Positions 12,211 through 25,700 of a stretch of 64,000 nucleotides of DNA are shown in pieces. Numbering within the stretch: the first letter of the stretch is position 1; each line of letters starts with the position of its first letter. The stretch covers positions 5,147,001 to 5,211,000 of the forward strand of contig NC_003075.7 of the NCBI RefSeq assembly GCF_000001735.4. The letters run 5' to 3'. Both the position numbers and the translations under genes were made by a program. The notes under the pieces are model-generated. The model ran no database searches, was not told the DNA's origin, and saw only the letters and a program-made list of their open reading frames with translations. The DNA comes from Arabidopsis thaliana. Its lineage: Eukaryota; Streptophyta; Magnoliopsida; Brassicales; Brassicaceae.

Positions 12211-15200
12211 TCACAAAGAAGAGAGATCAATGGAGATAACAAGTGGAGTGTCTCCTTTTTCGACAACGAACGTTTTGAGAACAATCCCAGCTGGAGTACA
12301 AATTTCGACGGCATAAGTCCCATGGTAGCCTCTGAATGTGAACTCTGACTCATCATTGATGATCCCATATGCATGAGATAACCATTCTTGTTTCACCTCT
12401 AAAAATCTTTTTCCGGCTTCGTTTACTTCTCCTTCTCCCTCCACCAGATTCGCGTTCTCTCTACTCATAGATAGCTCCCAGAACCCCCATAACATTATTC
12501 CTATTAACATCAAATATGTATCCCAAAATATAAATATCTTATTAAGATTCTCACATACCAAAAAAAAAAACGATTCTTATATAAATTTATTGATACTGAA
12601 AAACGAAAATGCAAATTAAATGACTTGAGAAATAACTTTATATCATTTCTCCACCAAACATTTCATTTGAGATTAAATAAACAAAAAGATGAATATGCAG
12701 TAAATAGCGCATAATGTATTGTATAGTCAAATTTCTGACCTCTTATTAGCAGAAACAATAGATTGCAAATTATTAAATAAGTTGGCTTTTAAAACTAACT
12801 TAAATTTTGTGGATGTTTTCAATTATCTTGAAATTTTATCCAATAACACACTATTTTCTAAGATATGACACTAATTTTTATATAACATGAAAAACACTAT
12901 TTATTTACGGTTTTGTCACCCCATTTCTTAGTACCCTCTCTGTTCCTTTTTATTTGATAGTTTGGAAAAACACACATATTAAAGTAAACATATTAAAGTT
13001 GATTTTAAATATATTTTTTTTTGTCTTTTACAATTTCATATAACCTATAACCAATAATATTCAATTATTTTTTATTAAAATTTACAATTCATCAATTATC
13101 TTGAAACAAATGTTTTTTCTAGAAAATCAAATAAAAAAGAACAGAGGGAGTATAATTTTGGTTCCCTATTTAGCTATATAACAAACTAACCCATTTCTAT
13201 TTTACTAATTATCTTTTAAAAATATCTTACATCTAAGCTTTTGAATTTTAATTTGGTTAAAATCCTAACAAACAATTTGATAGAAATACTAAACTAGTAG
13301 TAATAATTAGGTATATCTAACTTGTGTAGTAATTTAAGAAAATATATATATGAAATTGGGAAAAATGAAGTAAATGGTACCTTCAACTGAAGGGTGAGCA
13401 AATGCTTCCCACAACATAACTTCAAGATCCTCTCCCCTAACATATTCATTACTCGAAGAGACATCAAGCTCTGTGAACCAAATGGGACGACCAAGAACAG
13501 AGAGCATATCAAGAGCAGAACAAACAATAGCTCCAACAGGACTATCTATATGTCCTTGGATCCCAATCCCTCCTACAGTTGCTCCTTGAGCTTCCAAATC
13601 AAGTACAAGTTTTATATACTTCTCGGGAGACGAACGCGGGTCATCCCCGTCCTCAACATGATAATCGTTAACGAAAAGCAAAGGAGATGGATCAAGCTTA
13701 TGTGCAATATTGAACATGAGTGCTCTTACACCTTTTCCAAGTCTATCTTGATAGAAAGAACCATGAAGCATCTCGTTGTTGACATCATAGTGCTTGAATT
13801 TACCTTTGTACCGCGTCAAAAGATCCGTGAGACGCTTTTGTACCGCGTTCATAAGATCGGTTTTGTTAAGCTGGCGAACCCATGGCTGAACTGTGGATTC
13901 AACTTCCCAGAAGATACAATGTCCTCTAACGTTTATGTTGTTGCCAATGCAGAGATCTAACATGTCGTCTGCGTCTTGGTAATTTACCTTTCCACGTTCC
14001 GCTTCTGTCGCGTACCATTTGAGCTCGTTTCCGAACACTGCCCAGTTAAAGTTCTTTGTGAAGAAATCTACAAAGTCTTCATTGTCTATGTCTGTTCTGT
14101 TGATGCATGTTCCTACTGGGAAACTGTTGTATGTTTGTTTCACTTTCACTATGTAAGGAAACAAATCAAAGGATTCGTCGTCGTTTAGTCCTGAGAATTT
14201 CAACACGATGTCGCGCTTACGTACCTACCAAGTAACAACATTCTTGAAGTCATTAACTTATTAAAACTGTATAACTAAGAGAGATTTGAAGAGAATATGA
14301 ACCTCATCAACTTGTCTTTTGAGACATCTGACACGTTCTCGACGATCCACGGGGAAAATCTGCAGAGCCGCGATCATCAAATCAATGCCAGCTCCAGGAC
14401 CTTGAACGTAAACCATAACGTTTTGTGGCTGTTTCTCTAGCCTAAAAGATCCGGCTATTTCATGCCATGTATCACCAACTGTGACCTCGACTTGTCCTCC
14501 GTTGACCCATTGGTTATCGACGCTAAGTGCAATGTTCACATTCTGAGGACTCATACTACTACCACTTACTCCCACACCAAGCTTGACCCAAGCTGAGATT
14601 TGATATGTCAAGAAGAGTTTGATTTTATCGGTTATCATCTGAGCAGGACCCATCCAAGTCTGCGTTCTGTTAGTCACAACGATGTAGTTTCCACCTAGAG
14701 GTTTGTGAGGACCTAGCGTGTCTCTCGCCATTGGAGGCAGAGTGCGCGGAGCGCCTTGTCCAACACTCAACTTGCAGTTCCCTAGAGTGAACCATGGTTT
14801 AGTTCCCCCATCTAAAACTTCACTGTTTTCGACTATATTGACTCCGAAACCAGGATTCTGCCAAACAAAACAGATTAGTATCCCCATAAGAACCATCAGT
14901 CTAGTGTCATTTAGTTTAGTTGGTAAAGGGACTAAACCTCGTAGAAAGGAGGAGGCGATGGACGATTCCTTTTAGCATGTTGAACAACTAAACTGTTGAG
15001 AAGAATGTCAGCTCGTGGAGGTGGACCTTCAAGGTATAGTATTACTCTCGATGGCGAACCATGGATTACAAATTTACCCTTCAACTCCACCCAGTTCTTA
15101 TCTGTTGCTTGAACACTAATATGATTCATTGACATACCAAACTCTATCAGTATAATGAATTTATATCAAGATACTTATGTAATGGAGAAGATGAAAAAAG

Positions 15201-15694
15201 GTGAAACCTACTTGGCAATGACTATGTATTGTTCACGTTTGTTTGCGTTTAAGACCCAGAGAGTCGCTTGTACTGTTGCACTTGTGACATTGTTGCCAAA
15301 TATTCGAACTACCGCTGTTACTTCATACACACGCTTCCTCCTGAATCTTCCTGAAATCTCTTGTTGAATCCCATTCCATGTGTCTTTACGCTGCGTTGCT
15401 GCTGCGAAAACTTTTCCCGAGAGCGGTACGATCTTCCCACTGTCCATGGATTCGTGTAAGACAATCTTGCACGCTCTTCCAGTCCAGTTGTTTAGGCCAT
15501 CCTCAAAATTAGGGTTTAAGATGATCTTCTCCTGCTCTTCGTTAGTGTGATTCTGCCAGACGTAAATACAAAATAACTCTAGTTAGCTAGCTTGTAGAAA
15601 CATTAGCGCACTATTGTTAAGAAGAAGCTTAAATATCGACAACCTTATCATTATTATCATCACTTGTATGGTTCGTATTTGTATTCTTCTCCAT
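12211..15694 (-). CDS. XYN3: GH10 endo-1,4-beta-xylanase with CBM22-type modules
   Basis: Glycoside hydrolase family 10 enzyme that would cleave beta-1,4 xylan in plant cell walls (AT4G08160; symbol from memory). Exons on the minus strand: 15694-15644, 15552-15212, 15115-14938, 14857-14303, 14224-13381, 12500-12211. All are GT-AG and the phases close to 752 aa. Carbohydrate-binding (CBM_4_9/CBM22-like) modules occupy roughly residues 25-185 and 195-355, each with an NPxFEDGxxxW-like or NPGFG start. The GH10 barrel follows from about 390. Catalytic residues are visible: acid/base Glu about 526 in HYDVNNEMLHG and nucleophile Glu about 627 in IWFTELDVS. No N-terminal signal peptide is seen in this model: the first exon encodes a hydrophilic MEKNTNTNHTSDDNNDK, which is odd for a wall enzyme. 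The acceptor of exon 3 was chosen at 15115 to keep the frame and give ANVQATD. Confidence 0.9.
12934..13150. mobile_element. Stowaway-like MITE in the last xylanase intron
   Basis: 217 bp with inverted ends: CCCTCTCTGTTCC followed by TTTTTATTTGAT on the left, and on the right the reverse complement of CTCCCTCTGTTC followed by TTTTTTATTTGAT. A TA flanks each side (12932-12933 and 13151-13152). The CTCCCTCTGTTC-type end and TA duplication are the hallmarks of Stowaway (Tc1/mariner-derived) MITEs. It sits in the 880-bp intron 5, which is much longer than the gene's other introns. Confidence 0.8.
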
Positions 15695-16706
15695 AGCAAG
15701 TTCCAAGCGAAGAAGATTAAGTACACACAAAAAGAAGATAATTGTTAAAAAGCTTTTGAGGTTTTAGTTTTTTTGGTTGGGTTGAGGAACTTGCTCTGAT
15801 ATATATATATATATAATATATGCTTCTATGTCAAAGACAGAACATAGAGAGTTTCAAGTGAACTCCAAGACAAGCAAGAGCTAGACACAATACTTTGAAA
15901 AAAATAACATTATTGATTTTGTGATTTGAAGAAGAAAAAGAGAAACTACAATTGCTTTGTCTTAAACCCAGGAAAGTGTAGTTTGCTTGAATTAAAATAG
16001 AAGGCTTCAATTGTTGTCATAGACAACCATGTGAAAGAACGAAAGAATTCAAAGCTGAAGCTCAGGTTTCGTTTTCCTACTTGTGTTTATTAAACCTTAC
16101 AATGCAAGTAAACCTATTTTTTAAGGTTTCAAAATGGTTTCTATCCTCAGAAGGTTCACATTGATCTAACCAAATTGTTGTACTAGATAAGGTTTAAAAG
16201 CTACTTTATATAAAAGAGTCAATAATCAACAATTTGTGATGTAAATTTTGTAAGATTACTCATAAAAGAGTGCATCCAAAACTGATCCAAACTATAAACT
16301 CCAAGTTTCAAACAAACTAACAAGGACATGATCAAAAGATAAGAGCAGATTAAAACCAAAAGAAATGACATTTATGGTCAAAATAGTACAAAGCCAACCA
16401 AATCAAAAGATAGAAGCAGTCACAAAGTGAAGCCATGCCCATATGAGTAGTGTGTGACATAAGGTCTATTCACTTTTTGATATGGTGACATTGTAGTGAG
16501 ATTCAGACAATTCTCTATCCTTAAATCTCTAAAGGTCCCAAGGATTTTCTTTTAAATGCAATCTTCCATTGTTCTTTTGTACAGCACAATGAAGCTAAAG
16601 AACAACATCGAGGGAAATCGGTGCTTTGTCCTGTACAGAAATAAATTGCATAGACTACTAATCTTCTTTTTTTCTTTGGGGAGGAACAATGGTCTCTCCG
16701 TTGAGT
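15695..16706. other. intergenic: xylanase promoter and ITPK3 3' UTR
   Basis: Contains a (TA)n run at about 15800-15822 upstream of the xylanase ATG that could serve as its TATA region. Further right is the 3' flank of ITPK3, with mixed-composition sequence from about 16500. No independent gene seen. Confidence 0.5.
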
Positions 16707-19700
16707 TTAGTATTGATCTGCCAAAGCTCGTTTCTTACATTGGCTTTGTACCACACTCAGTAAGAAATCAGTGAATACATGCTCATACTCTGGCATTTTC
16801 CCGTACCCTGCGCAAGTTCTTTTGTTCTTAAACCACATGTTTGTGATAGTCTATTGCAAAAAATGTGTGGAAATCAAACTTGCCTGGGAAATAGTTGATG
16901 TCGATCACATAAAACCGATCTCTTGTCCCGTGCTCTCTAATTATGTCTAAATTGAACAGCCTTAGACCCTGCAACAAATTAGAGATCAGTAGAGTTTGAT
17001 ATAATACTCCTGCTTGGATATATAGTAGAGAGGACTGAAACATACCAATCCACGACGGAGTTCCTTTGCCAGTCTCTCCAACAGAGGACGTGGTGGAAGC
17101 TCTGCAACGAGAATGAGGATATTGTTAGGTCCTCATCAAAGGAAAAATGCAGACGATTTTTACTGATGATGAAGAGGATTTTACCGGCAATGCTCGGGTC
17201 CAGATCTGCATCATCAGCTGAAGCTGCAGCACAAGAGACCCGTGGGAAGCGGAATACACCAGCTGATTTGGGGAGTTCTCGTCTAGAGACATCAGGTAGG
17301 GAGAAGCGCCGGACAACTCTAATAGCCTCCCCAACAATGTAAACCTTGAAAAGAACACCTCCTGCGAAAGCCAAGCATTTAGATAGGTAATCAAATTATC
17401 TAAGTTCTAGTACAGGCAATGATAACCACTAAAATCTCATACCATGGTTAACAAACTCCTGAAGAACAAGAGGAGGCTCGAGCTTCAGAAGGGAGTGTTG
17501 ATCGTAAGCCAGCGAAAGCTCATGTGACTTTGCACTTCCATCAGCAACCAATGGCTTTGCAACTACGATTTTAAACATCAAATTAAATAATTTACTTATA
17601 GATCCATTAATAATGCACAACTAAAACTTCAGCCACCCACCAATTGAACAAACACAGGCCATGGTGGCTTTTGTGATAGACAACAAGATGCCACATGAAG
17701 CTAAACGAAAGTCATTAACAGAACATAAGGAGGGAATCATACCAAGAGGTAGTCTCAGACCAGCATTATTGACAGCCTCCGGAATTGAAGATGCATCCTT
17801 TTTAATTACCAATTGCTTGGGCACACCAACGCGTCCTGCACAATCAGAGCAACTTCTACTACTCAGATACACAGAACTCTACTAATAAAATCTTTAACCT
17901 TAGCGTCCCTAACAGCAAATAGCAAGTGATTACACATGAATATTTACCATTACTATCAGACAGATTCATGTCCGCAACACACTGAAGCATTGACTGACGA
18001 TTACGGAGATGTAGTATTGCATCTGGAGGATCAAGAACTGTGACATCTGGATGTGCTAGCCTAAATTCCTGAAATTATTAGAAACAGTTATGCTCACACA
18101 TAGTCTACTTTTCAACACCCAAAAGTGCATCCCTGCTAATGGTCATAAACAGAAAACTTCTATCTCTGTATTGCTGAGATCTCCTGAGATATTGATCTAC
18201 ATTGATATTATTATTAACACAGCGACAGTGTCAGTCTAAAAACTGTATCCCCAACGTTGAACTCTTCACTATCCTGCAACTAAGATTAAGAATTAAACTA
18301 ATCTACTGATGAAACTTGCACTTTGCAACTAAAGTTTCATTGTAGACACTTTTCTATATCATCAGTATATACTATCTGAAGAGTATAAATCTAGCATTCA
18401 ACTATACTCAGAAGTTGGCATTCTAATGATTCATAGTCTGATCTCCTGAGATCTGAATAGCTCTAGGATCTAAACACACAGAAACGCCGATTACTTTCTA
18501 CACCAAACAGCATACTTTCATTTCTATTCTTCTAGCAATTATGAGATGTGAAATGTCTTGTTCCCCAACGAGAAATCAGATGATGGCTCTTATATATGTA
18601 GACAAGAGAGCATTACATTCTACTTAAAGATGAAATGATTTTGCATTCAACTATTACCAGGAACATGTAAACCCAATATTCAAAAAACATTACTAGTATC
18701 TAACTCTAGAAAACCTGAAGAGGTTACAGTTCTATGCCTCTGGAAGTAGAAATATTCTCACTTGCAGTAGTCTCAACCTCAATTTGTATCAACTAATGAC
18801 TCACGACAAGGAAAGAGTAAAAGCTCTGGAAAAAAATTTCCATTGAGAAACAAGATTTAGAAATTAAAAGGAACTAGTTGCTAACTTGTGCAATTTACCA
18901 CCATCTCTCATCTAACAAAGGCTTATATAACATAACTACATCAACATGGTACTCATCACCACAGAATGACAGACATACATGATCTAATAATCTTAGGCTA
19001 TAGAATGTGCCACAGCAAATACAAAAACGGAAACAATCGTAAGACTAACCTCGAGAATTCGACGCCATTCTTTTCCAATTTGCTGCCAGTACATGTAAAA
19101 ACAAACACCAAATAAGAATAATCAGGCATCAATGAAAAGAAGCTAAGCAAGAAGACGCAAAACAAGGTTAGTTTCTAACAACCTGAGCAGGGGATGTTCC
19201 CAAGACATATCTTCTGACAAACCATAGGCAAAAATAAGATGAATGTATCAGAAAACCAACAGGGTTAACAAAGATCCAATAAAACTAACCTTATGCAACA
19301 CAATATCAAACGGACCCTGCTCTGAAAGTGGCTTATTCTGATCTATTGCCACAAATAATATCCCCTTATTCCTGCACAAAACACATAACTACAGTAACTA
19401 AACTTTATAGTAACACCATTTCATCAATAGAAGGTCAAAGATTCCAAAAGAAAAATCAAACAATTAAATAGTGAAGAGAATATTCTTATGAAAATTAATT
19501 TTAAAAAATTGAGAATTTGTTCATTAACAATATGCATGAAAGCAAATGATATCAAAGCGGACTATTTGACACACAAAAAATTCGTGCGGAACCGCTACAT
19601 ATCACTTTTGTAAACAATTTTCCTCTAAATTGGCTCATTTGAGTCCTAAATAATATCAAAGCCGACTATTTGACACAAAAAATTCGTGCCGAACAGGTAC

Positions 19701-20000
19701 ATATCACTTTTGTAAACAGTTTTCCTCAAAATTGGCTCGATTAAGTCCTAAATAATATCTGATAGCACAAACAATAAAATTAGGGTTAAAAATCAGAATC
19801 ACAAACCTAGCTAAACCTTCGAGTTTTGGTTGTAAAAAGCTCTTAATCTTCTTTGATGTAAGAGCGTAACCTACAATAATGGATTTCTTCACCGGAAAAG
19901 CTTCGATTACTAACGAACACGGCGACGATGTCTCTTGCTCTGTCGTCTCCATTTCTCGAGTTCCGTTCATGGTGATCTCTTCGTTGTCCGTTAGCTTCAT
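16707..20000 (-). CDS. ITPK3: inositol 1,3,4-trisphosphate 5/6-kinase 3
   Basis: ATP-grasp kinase that phosphorylates inositol trisphosphate at the 5/6 position on the way to higher inositol phosphates (AT4G08170). Ten exons on the minus strand: 20000-19807, 19371-19290, 19082-19050, 18068-17948, 17835-17743, 17562-17443, 17361-17185, 17101-17046, 16968-16884, 16807-16707. The phases close to 353 aa, the known length. Visible landmarks: [13 protein letters not shown] start; [73 protein letters not shown] (the ATP-grasp hinge and glycine-rich part); and the metal-binding [12 protein letters not shown] near the C terminus. Nine introns; the ninth uses a GC donor. Intron 1 contains a tandem duplication. 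Confidence 0.95.
16879..16888 (-). other. GC 5' splice site of ITPK3 intron 9
   Basis: The exon ends CCCAG and the intron begins GCAAGT; the matching acceptor is GCGCAG just before GGTACGGG at 16807. Only this junction joins FPG to YGKMPEYEH in frame. AG|GCAAGT is the canonical strong context for the rare GC-AG class. Confidence 0.85.
19551..19758. repeat. 104-bp tandem duplication in ITPK3 intron 1
   Basis: Two copies, 19551-19654 and 19655-19758, each starting ATCAAAGC(G/C)GACTATTTGA and including CACTTTTGTAAACA and AGTCCTAAATAATATC. By eye there are roughly 10 differences. It lies wholly within intron 1 and so does not affect the protein. Confidence 0.85.
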
Positions 20001-22726
20001 CTTGTGGAAAAATCAACGAAACAATTTTGGGGATTATGGAAGTGGAGAATGCGAGATCGGAGGAAGAAATTTTCTGGGTTTGATGCGTTCACAACGGAGT
20101 AAAATTTGGGATTGGTTTTACCGGGTCGGGTTTAGATCCGAATTGTTTTAGTCGGTGCTTGTGATATTTTGGGTGGGTTATGAGAGAGTAGGGAGAGGTC
20201 TGAAATATTTATAGCGGCGTGAGGGACATGTGTACACATGTATGTGTCTAACGGTTGTTTTTTTTTTTTTTTTGGTAAAGAAACATGTTTTAATTATGAG
20301 AAATGTATATTGCAATTTGAACATATTCTTGGAACTGCACTGTTTTATTTTTGTCTGAGCCAAGCCGATATATAGCTAGTTGTGATTTGTTGTTGTTTAA
20401 GAACGTGAATGATCTAGGTTGGAATTTTTTAAAATGTTAGATAGATCGATCTGGTTTGAGTTTGGAGAGTTTATTGTTGGTCGGGATTTGAAATCAATGT
20501 ATTGACAAGTTTGAGAGACGATTAAATTTTTTAGATATAATTCGCAAAATGAATGTTTTAGGAGAAAATCATGTAGCTAATTTTCTTTCAAATAATATAG
20601 TTAGCAAAAAAACAAATTAATATTTTTGTATAATTTTATTAGGTAAAATAATTTTTTATCAATTTATCAAAACTCAACAACTATTTATATGACCAAAACG
20701 GTTGTATAAATGATATTAGTGAATGTTTGTGAATAAAACTTAGGTAGAATTTCATTAAAAAGAATATATATTCTATGTATAAAAAGACTTAATAAATTAT
20801 TTTATTTCAAAAAAGCAGATCTCACATACTTTTAAATTTTAAAATTGGTAACTTTCTTCAAAATTCCTCTTAAAATAGTACGTCTTTCCCTTTATAAACG
20901 GCTAAGTTACTACATCACTTTAACTTTGAGCTTTTTGGTCCTCCGAATACGTCCTCACATTCTTAGTGACTTAACTAGAACTCATCTTCCCAACTCATCT
21001 TCCCATGCTTTCGAGAAAACTTTGTTTTGGCTTTTTGAGAATTGATGATCTTACCATTTCTTCAAAGAGTCCTATAAGATTCTCAACAAAAAGCCATACT
21101 ACTTCAACCATTGGTTCTTTGATTTGGAGAGATGCATGTTGTAGATGTGTTTCTTAATACCATGATATCTTGGATTCACATAGAAGTCATCCCCTCCCAA
21201 CTCTAGATGGAAGAGATCTTTTGCAACTTTGGAAACTCTTGTCACAAACTACTTTCGAGTATTCGAGCAGTTAATGCTCCGGTTTCAAGAATCTAAATTA
21301 CAATTTGAGTAGATGCATTATCCCTTAAGGTTTAGGAAGAATACACAAATCTCAACTAGTGAGACTGTGTGGATCTCTTTAACGTATTAGAAACTCTACT
21401 TATGATGTTCTAAATGGCATAATATTTTTCATGAAGATGATTCTTGCTCCTTCAAGTGAGAGTCTCATAGTGAAGGTCGCATTACTAGAAAGTCCCTATT
21501 GTGCACCGCAAGGATTTGTTCACGAAGTTATAGATTAGCTGGACTATTACTCTTTCCCGATTTACAATGATACCCATATACGTACACATTCCTCGTGTTA
21601 GAGACCATATCTTGCCCCATCACCACCCGAGCCAATCATCCCTTCTAGAGATTATCGATCTTAAAACGCAGATGGTAAACTGCCTCTAAATATTGGGGAA
21701 GCGTAGAGACGAATGAATTTTAAACCTCATACTTTTTTGTCTTCATTCTCGAACGAAATAACATTAGATCCCTAATAGTGCTTGAGATGGTGTTAGGGAT
21801 TATTCGGATGAAGATTAGGAGAGAAAATCATCATGATGAAACATAGCTCTCTCATTGGGAGACTTCTCCACACCCTCAAAAGAGTAAAAGTTTGATACCA
21901 TTAAAGCTTGTGAAACGAACATTAACAACCATAATGAAAAAAGCAGATAAAATATTTTAATTTTCATTGAAAATTTTGAAAAATATGAAAATAATTCAAT
22001 CGAGTACTATGCATATTTTTAATAATCAAGAGAATCAGCTAAGATATAAAGCATTAATCAAATGTAATCTCATCTAATAAATTATCGAATCAATGGTTTA
22101 ATTAAAGATTTTCGAAAATAAATCAAATCTAAATGATTACAATCTCTCCTTAAGATCACATTTGAATAGTGTTTCATATTAAATCAATCAACAAACGATG
22201 TATAGAAAACTAGTTATTGTTCTTAAAATTAATTACATTCCTTAAAGTGACGTGCAAAATTTCCTTATTCTAAAACTGAAATTAATGATTTGCTTAATTT
22301 AACGAGAATATTATTATTAAATACTTTTAATATATTTCATTACAAAAAAAAAAAAAAAACTTAGTGCCCATATTCGATTCTCGCCACGTCAGCAAACAAC
22401 ACCTCAACAACGGCACCGATTTTTCTGTCCTCTTCGTTCAAGTCATTCCAATATTAATAAAAAAACGAAATTAGTAAATTAAAATTTTTAAACGAAAAAA
22501 AAAAAAACTTTGGCCTCTCCGGTGACTCTTCCTTCTTCTGCTACCGAACTTTTCGCTTCCTTCTCTGACCAATTTTTTTCAACAACCTCTCTTCTTCAAC
22601 AAATTCTCTTCTCAAATCCTCCAAATCCTCTCTGCCATGAACGCTACTTTCTTCCTCCTCTCCACCACCGTCTCCACCGTCACAATCACCGGATTCAACG
22701 GTCTCGATTTCTCATCTTAGAACCAC
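20001..22726. other. intergenic between the divergent ITPK3 and ORP1C genes
   Basis: Left part: ITPK3 promoter and leader. About 20840-21960 has lower AT content and looks like old decayed coding or transposon sequence on the plus strand, but it is broken by stops in every frame and I recognise no motif. From 21960 it is AT-rich again. The ORP1C leader starts at about 22380-22500 after two A-runs. Confidence 0.5.
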
Positions 22727-25700
22727 ATGCATCCCTTCTGTTGCGTTACAACTGTCTCCGATCACTCTCCTTCGATGCCTCCGTTACCTGAACCACAACC
22801 GCCTCTACCGAATTACGCCGCCGATTTTGGTTCGGCGAGATCCGAACCGATTATAACTCGATCTGCTTCTCAAAGTTATAATCATTCAGGTCAATTCAAT
22901 AACAATCTTATTCATAGTCTCTCGTTTAATCATCACCAGAGTGATGTAACGGATCGATTGGGGCAACGCGTTTTAGCTTTGCCGGCGGCGGTTAGAGAAC
23001 CACCGGTTGATGTTAAGATTAACGATATCGTTGGGAATGGAATTGCTGGGATTTTGTATAAGTGGGTGAATTATGGTAGAGGATGGAGACCTAGGTGGTT
23101 TGTTTTGCAAGATGGTGTTCTTTCTTATTATAAGATTCATGGACCTGATAAGATCTTTGTTAGTCCTGAAACTGAGAAAGGATCTAAAGTCATTGGAGAT
23201 GAGTCTGCTCGTATGATCTCTAGGCATAATCGCCGTGGCGGTAGCAGTAGTAGTTGCCAGCTTCGTCGCAAGCCATTCGGAGAAGTCCATCTCAAGGTTC
23301 GATACACGATCATGTCTTTCATAGCCATATGTGTGGTTCTCTGGTTTGAATGATTTCATTTTGATTGTATTTGGTTTGTGTAGGTTTCTTCAGTTAGAGA
23401 GAGTAGATCAGATGATAAGAGGTTTTCCATTTTTACTGGTACCAAGAGGCTTCATTTGCGTGCGGAGACGCGAGAGGACCGAACAACTTGGGTTGAGGCT
23501 TTACAAGCTGTTAAAGATATGTTTCCAAGGATGTCTAATAGTGAGTTGATGGCTCCGACTAACAATTTGGCTATGTCGACGGAGAAGATTAGGTTAAGGT
23601 TGATTGAGGAAGGAGTAAGTGAGTTAGCTATTCAGGACTGTGAGCAAATTATGAAGTCTGAGTTCTCAGCACTTCAGAGCCAGCTGGTGCTTCTTAAACA
23701 GAAGCAGTGGCTTCTCATTGATACTCTTAGGCAGTTGGAGGTATTACAACTTTAACAACAAAAAGCTTCTCAAACTTCTTAATTTAGATTTTGTGTTGAC
23801 TGCTGTAATCTGTGAGGGATGGTAATGTTGATTTGGAGTGACCTGTTATGATCTATTGGTGTTGTACTGGAGGGAAAATTGTTCATTTTTCTTATGTGTT
23901 TATAGTGCTTTAGAAATCCTGCAAACTTTACAATAGAGTTCATTAGTATTACTAGTTTGTTTATTGTTCTCTCTCCGGCTAAACTCTGCTAAGAAGTTGC
24001 TCTTTCTGCGTTATTCTCTAGACAGAAAAGGTAGATCTTGAGAACACAGTTGTAGATGAAAGTCAAAGACAGGCTGATAATGGATGTTCCGGTGAATTAA
24101 GACACGAGAAGTTCAGTGGTGAGTTACCAAGCCTCCCATTCTTGAGCCTAGCATTCCTGCATATAACTGTTTCATTTTACCTGTATTTTGATTCGAGTTT
24201 GCAATTGACTTGGTTTATATTTATCTCAGAAGGCACTGCCACTGAGTCTGATGATGATAATGAACGAGGTGATGCCGCCGAGGAGGAATTTGATGAGGAA
24301 GAAAATACCTTTTTTGATACACGTGATTTTCTTTCTTCAAGTTCTTTCAAGAGTAGTGGTTCTGGTTTTCGTACATCATCATTTTCGTCCGATGAAGATG
24401 GCTTTGAGTCTGAAGATGATATTGATCCTTCCATCAAGTCTATTGGATGCAATTATCCTCGCGTCAAAAGGAGGAAGAATTTACCTGATCCGGTTGAAAA
24501 AGAGAAAAGTGTTAGCCTTTGGTCAATGATCAAAGACAATATAGGGAAGGATCTCACAAAAGTCTGTCTTCCTGTTTACTTCAACGAGCCACTTTCTTCT
24601 TTACAGAAATGTTTTGAGGATTTGGAATATTCGTACCTTCTTGACCGAGCATTTGAATATGGCAAAAGGGTAAACTATCTGAACGCTTGTCCCATCTGAA
24701 ACCCTTATGGTAGCATCTTGAATATTGCTCAGTATGTGAAACGTTTTTCAGGGAAATAGCCTCATGAGGATACTTAATGTAGCTGCTTTTGCTGTATCTG
24801 GGTATGCATCAACTGAAGGAAGAATTTGCAAACCTTTTAATCCATTGTTAGGTGAAACATACGAGGCAGACTATCCAGACAAAGGCCTTCGATTTTTTTC
24901 AGAAAAGGTTTCAGTTCACAACACACATATCTTCTTTTCTATGTTTTAATTATTATCTATAGCTATTCAGACCTCTTATTTCTTTTGGTGTCAGGTCAGT
25001 CATCATCCTATGGTTGTCGCATGCCATTGTGATGGCACCGGATGGAAATTCTGGGGAGACAGCAATCTTAGGAGCAAATTCTGGGGTCGATCTATTCAGC
25101 TTGATCCTGTTGGTGTATTGACTTTGCAATTTGATGATGGAGAAATCCTTCAGTGGAGTAAGGTATCAATCAAATTTTTACCAAGCAAATAATCATTTAA
25201 TATGTTCGTTGTTCACTAATATACCCTTTCTTTACACTTGTAGGTGACTACATCAATATACAATCTCATACTTGGTAAACTATACTGTGATCACTATGGT
25301 ACTATGCGTATTGAGGGTAGTGCAGAATACTCATGTAAACTTAAATTCAAGGAGCAGTCCATCATAGACCGAAATCCTCATCAGGTACGTATTAACTTTA
25401 GTGATGTGTTCATGTATTGTGATTAGGAGTGGACATTCCGTTTCGTATGAAATTCATATTCTATAGGTATAGTATTATATAAACCGTACTTTTTGTGATT
25501 AAAGAACTTCAGTCTGTGTTGTTCGGTTTGGAATAAGGTATTGTTACTGTTCTATTTCAAAAGTAAAGATTGCTTTCGATTGAGATACTTTGCTAGGTTC
25601 TTATGTCCACCTCTAGTTGTGATGGTCCGAGATCTACCAAGTAACTTGTCCTTATCACAGGTTCATGGTATAGTTCAAAACAAGAGTGGGAAGACAGTGG

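Noticed and set aside
13394..13960. 188-codon plus-strand ORF
   Set aside because: Antisense shadow of the xylanase catalytic exon.
20840..21960. Possible decayed gene between ITPK3 and ORP1C
   Set aside because: Composition is gene-like but every frame is broken and no motif was recognised, so it is mentioned only in the intergenic entry.
22510..22791. 93-codon plus-strand ORF overlapping the ORP1C start
   Set aside because: Lies in the leader and overlaps the true start in another frame. The 814-aa frame from 22727 is supported by exon phases; this could at most be an upstream ORF.
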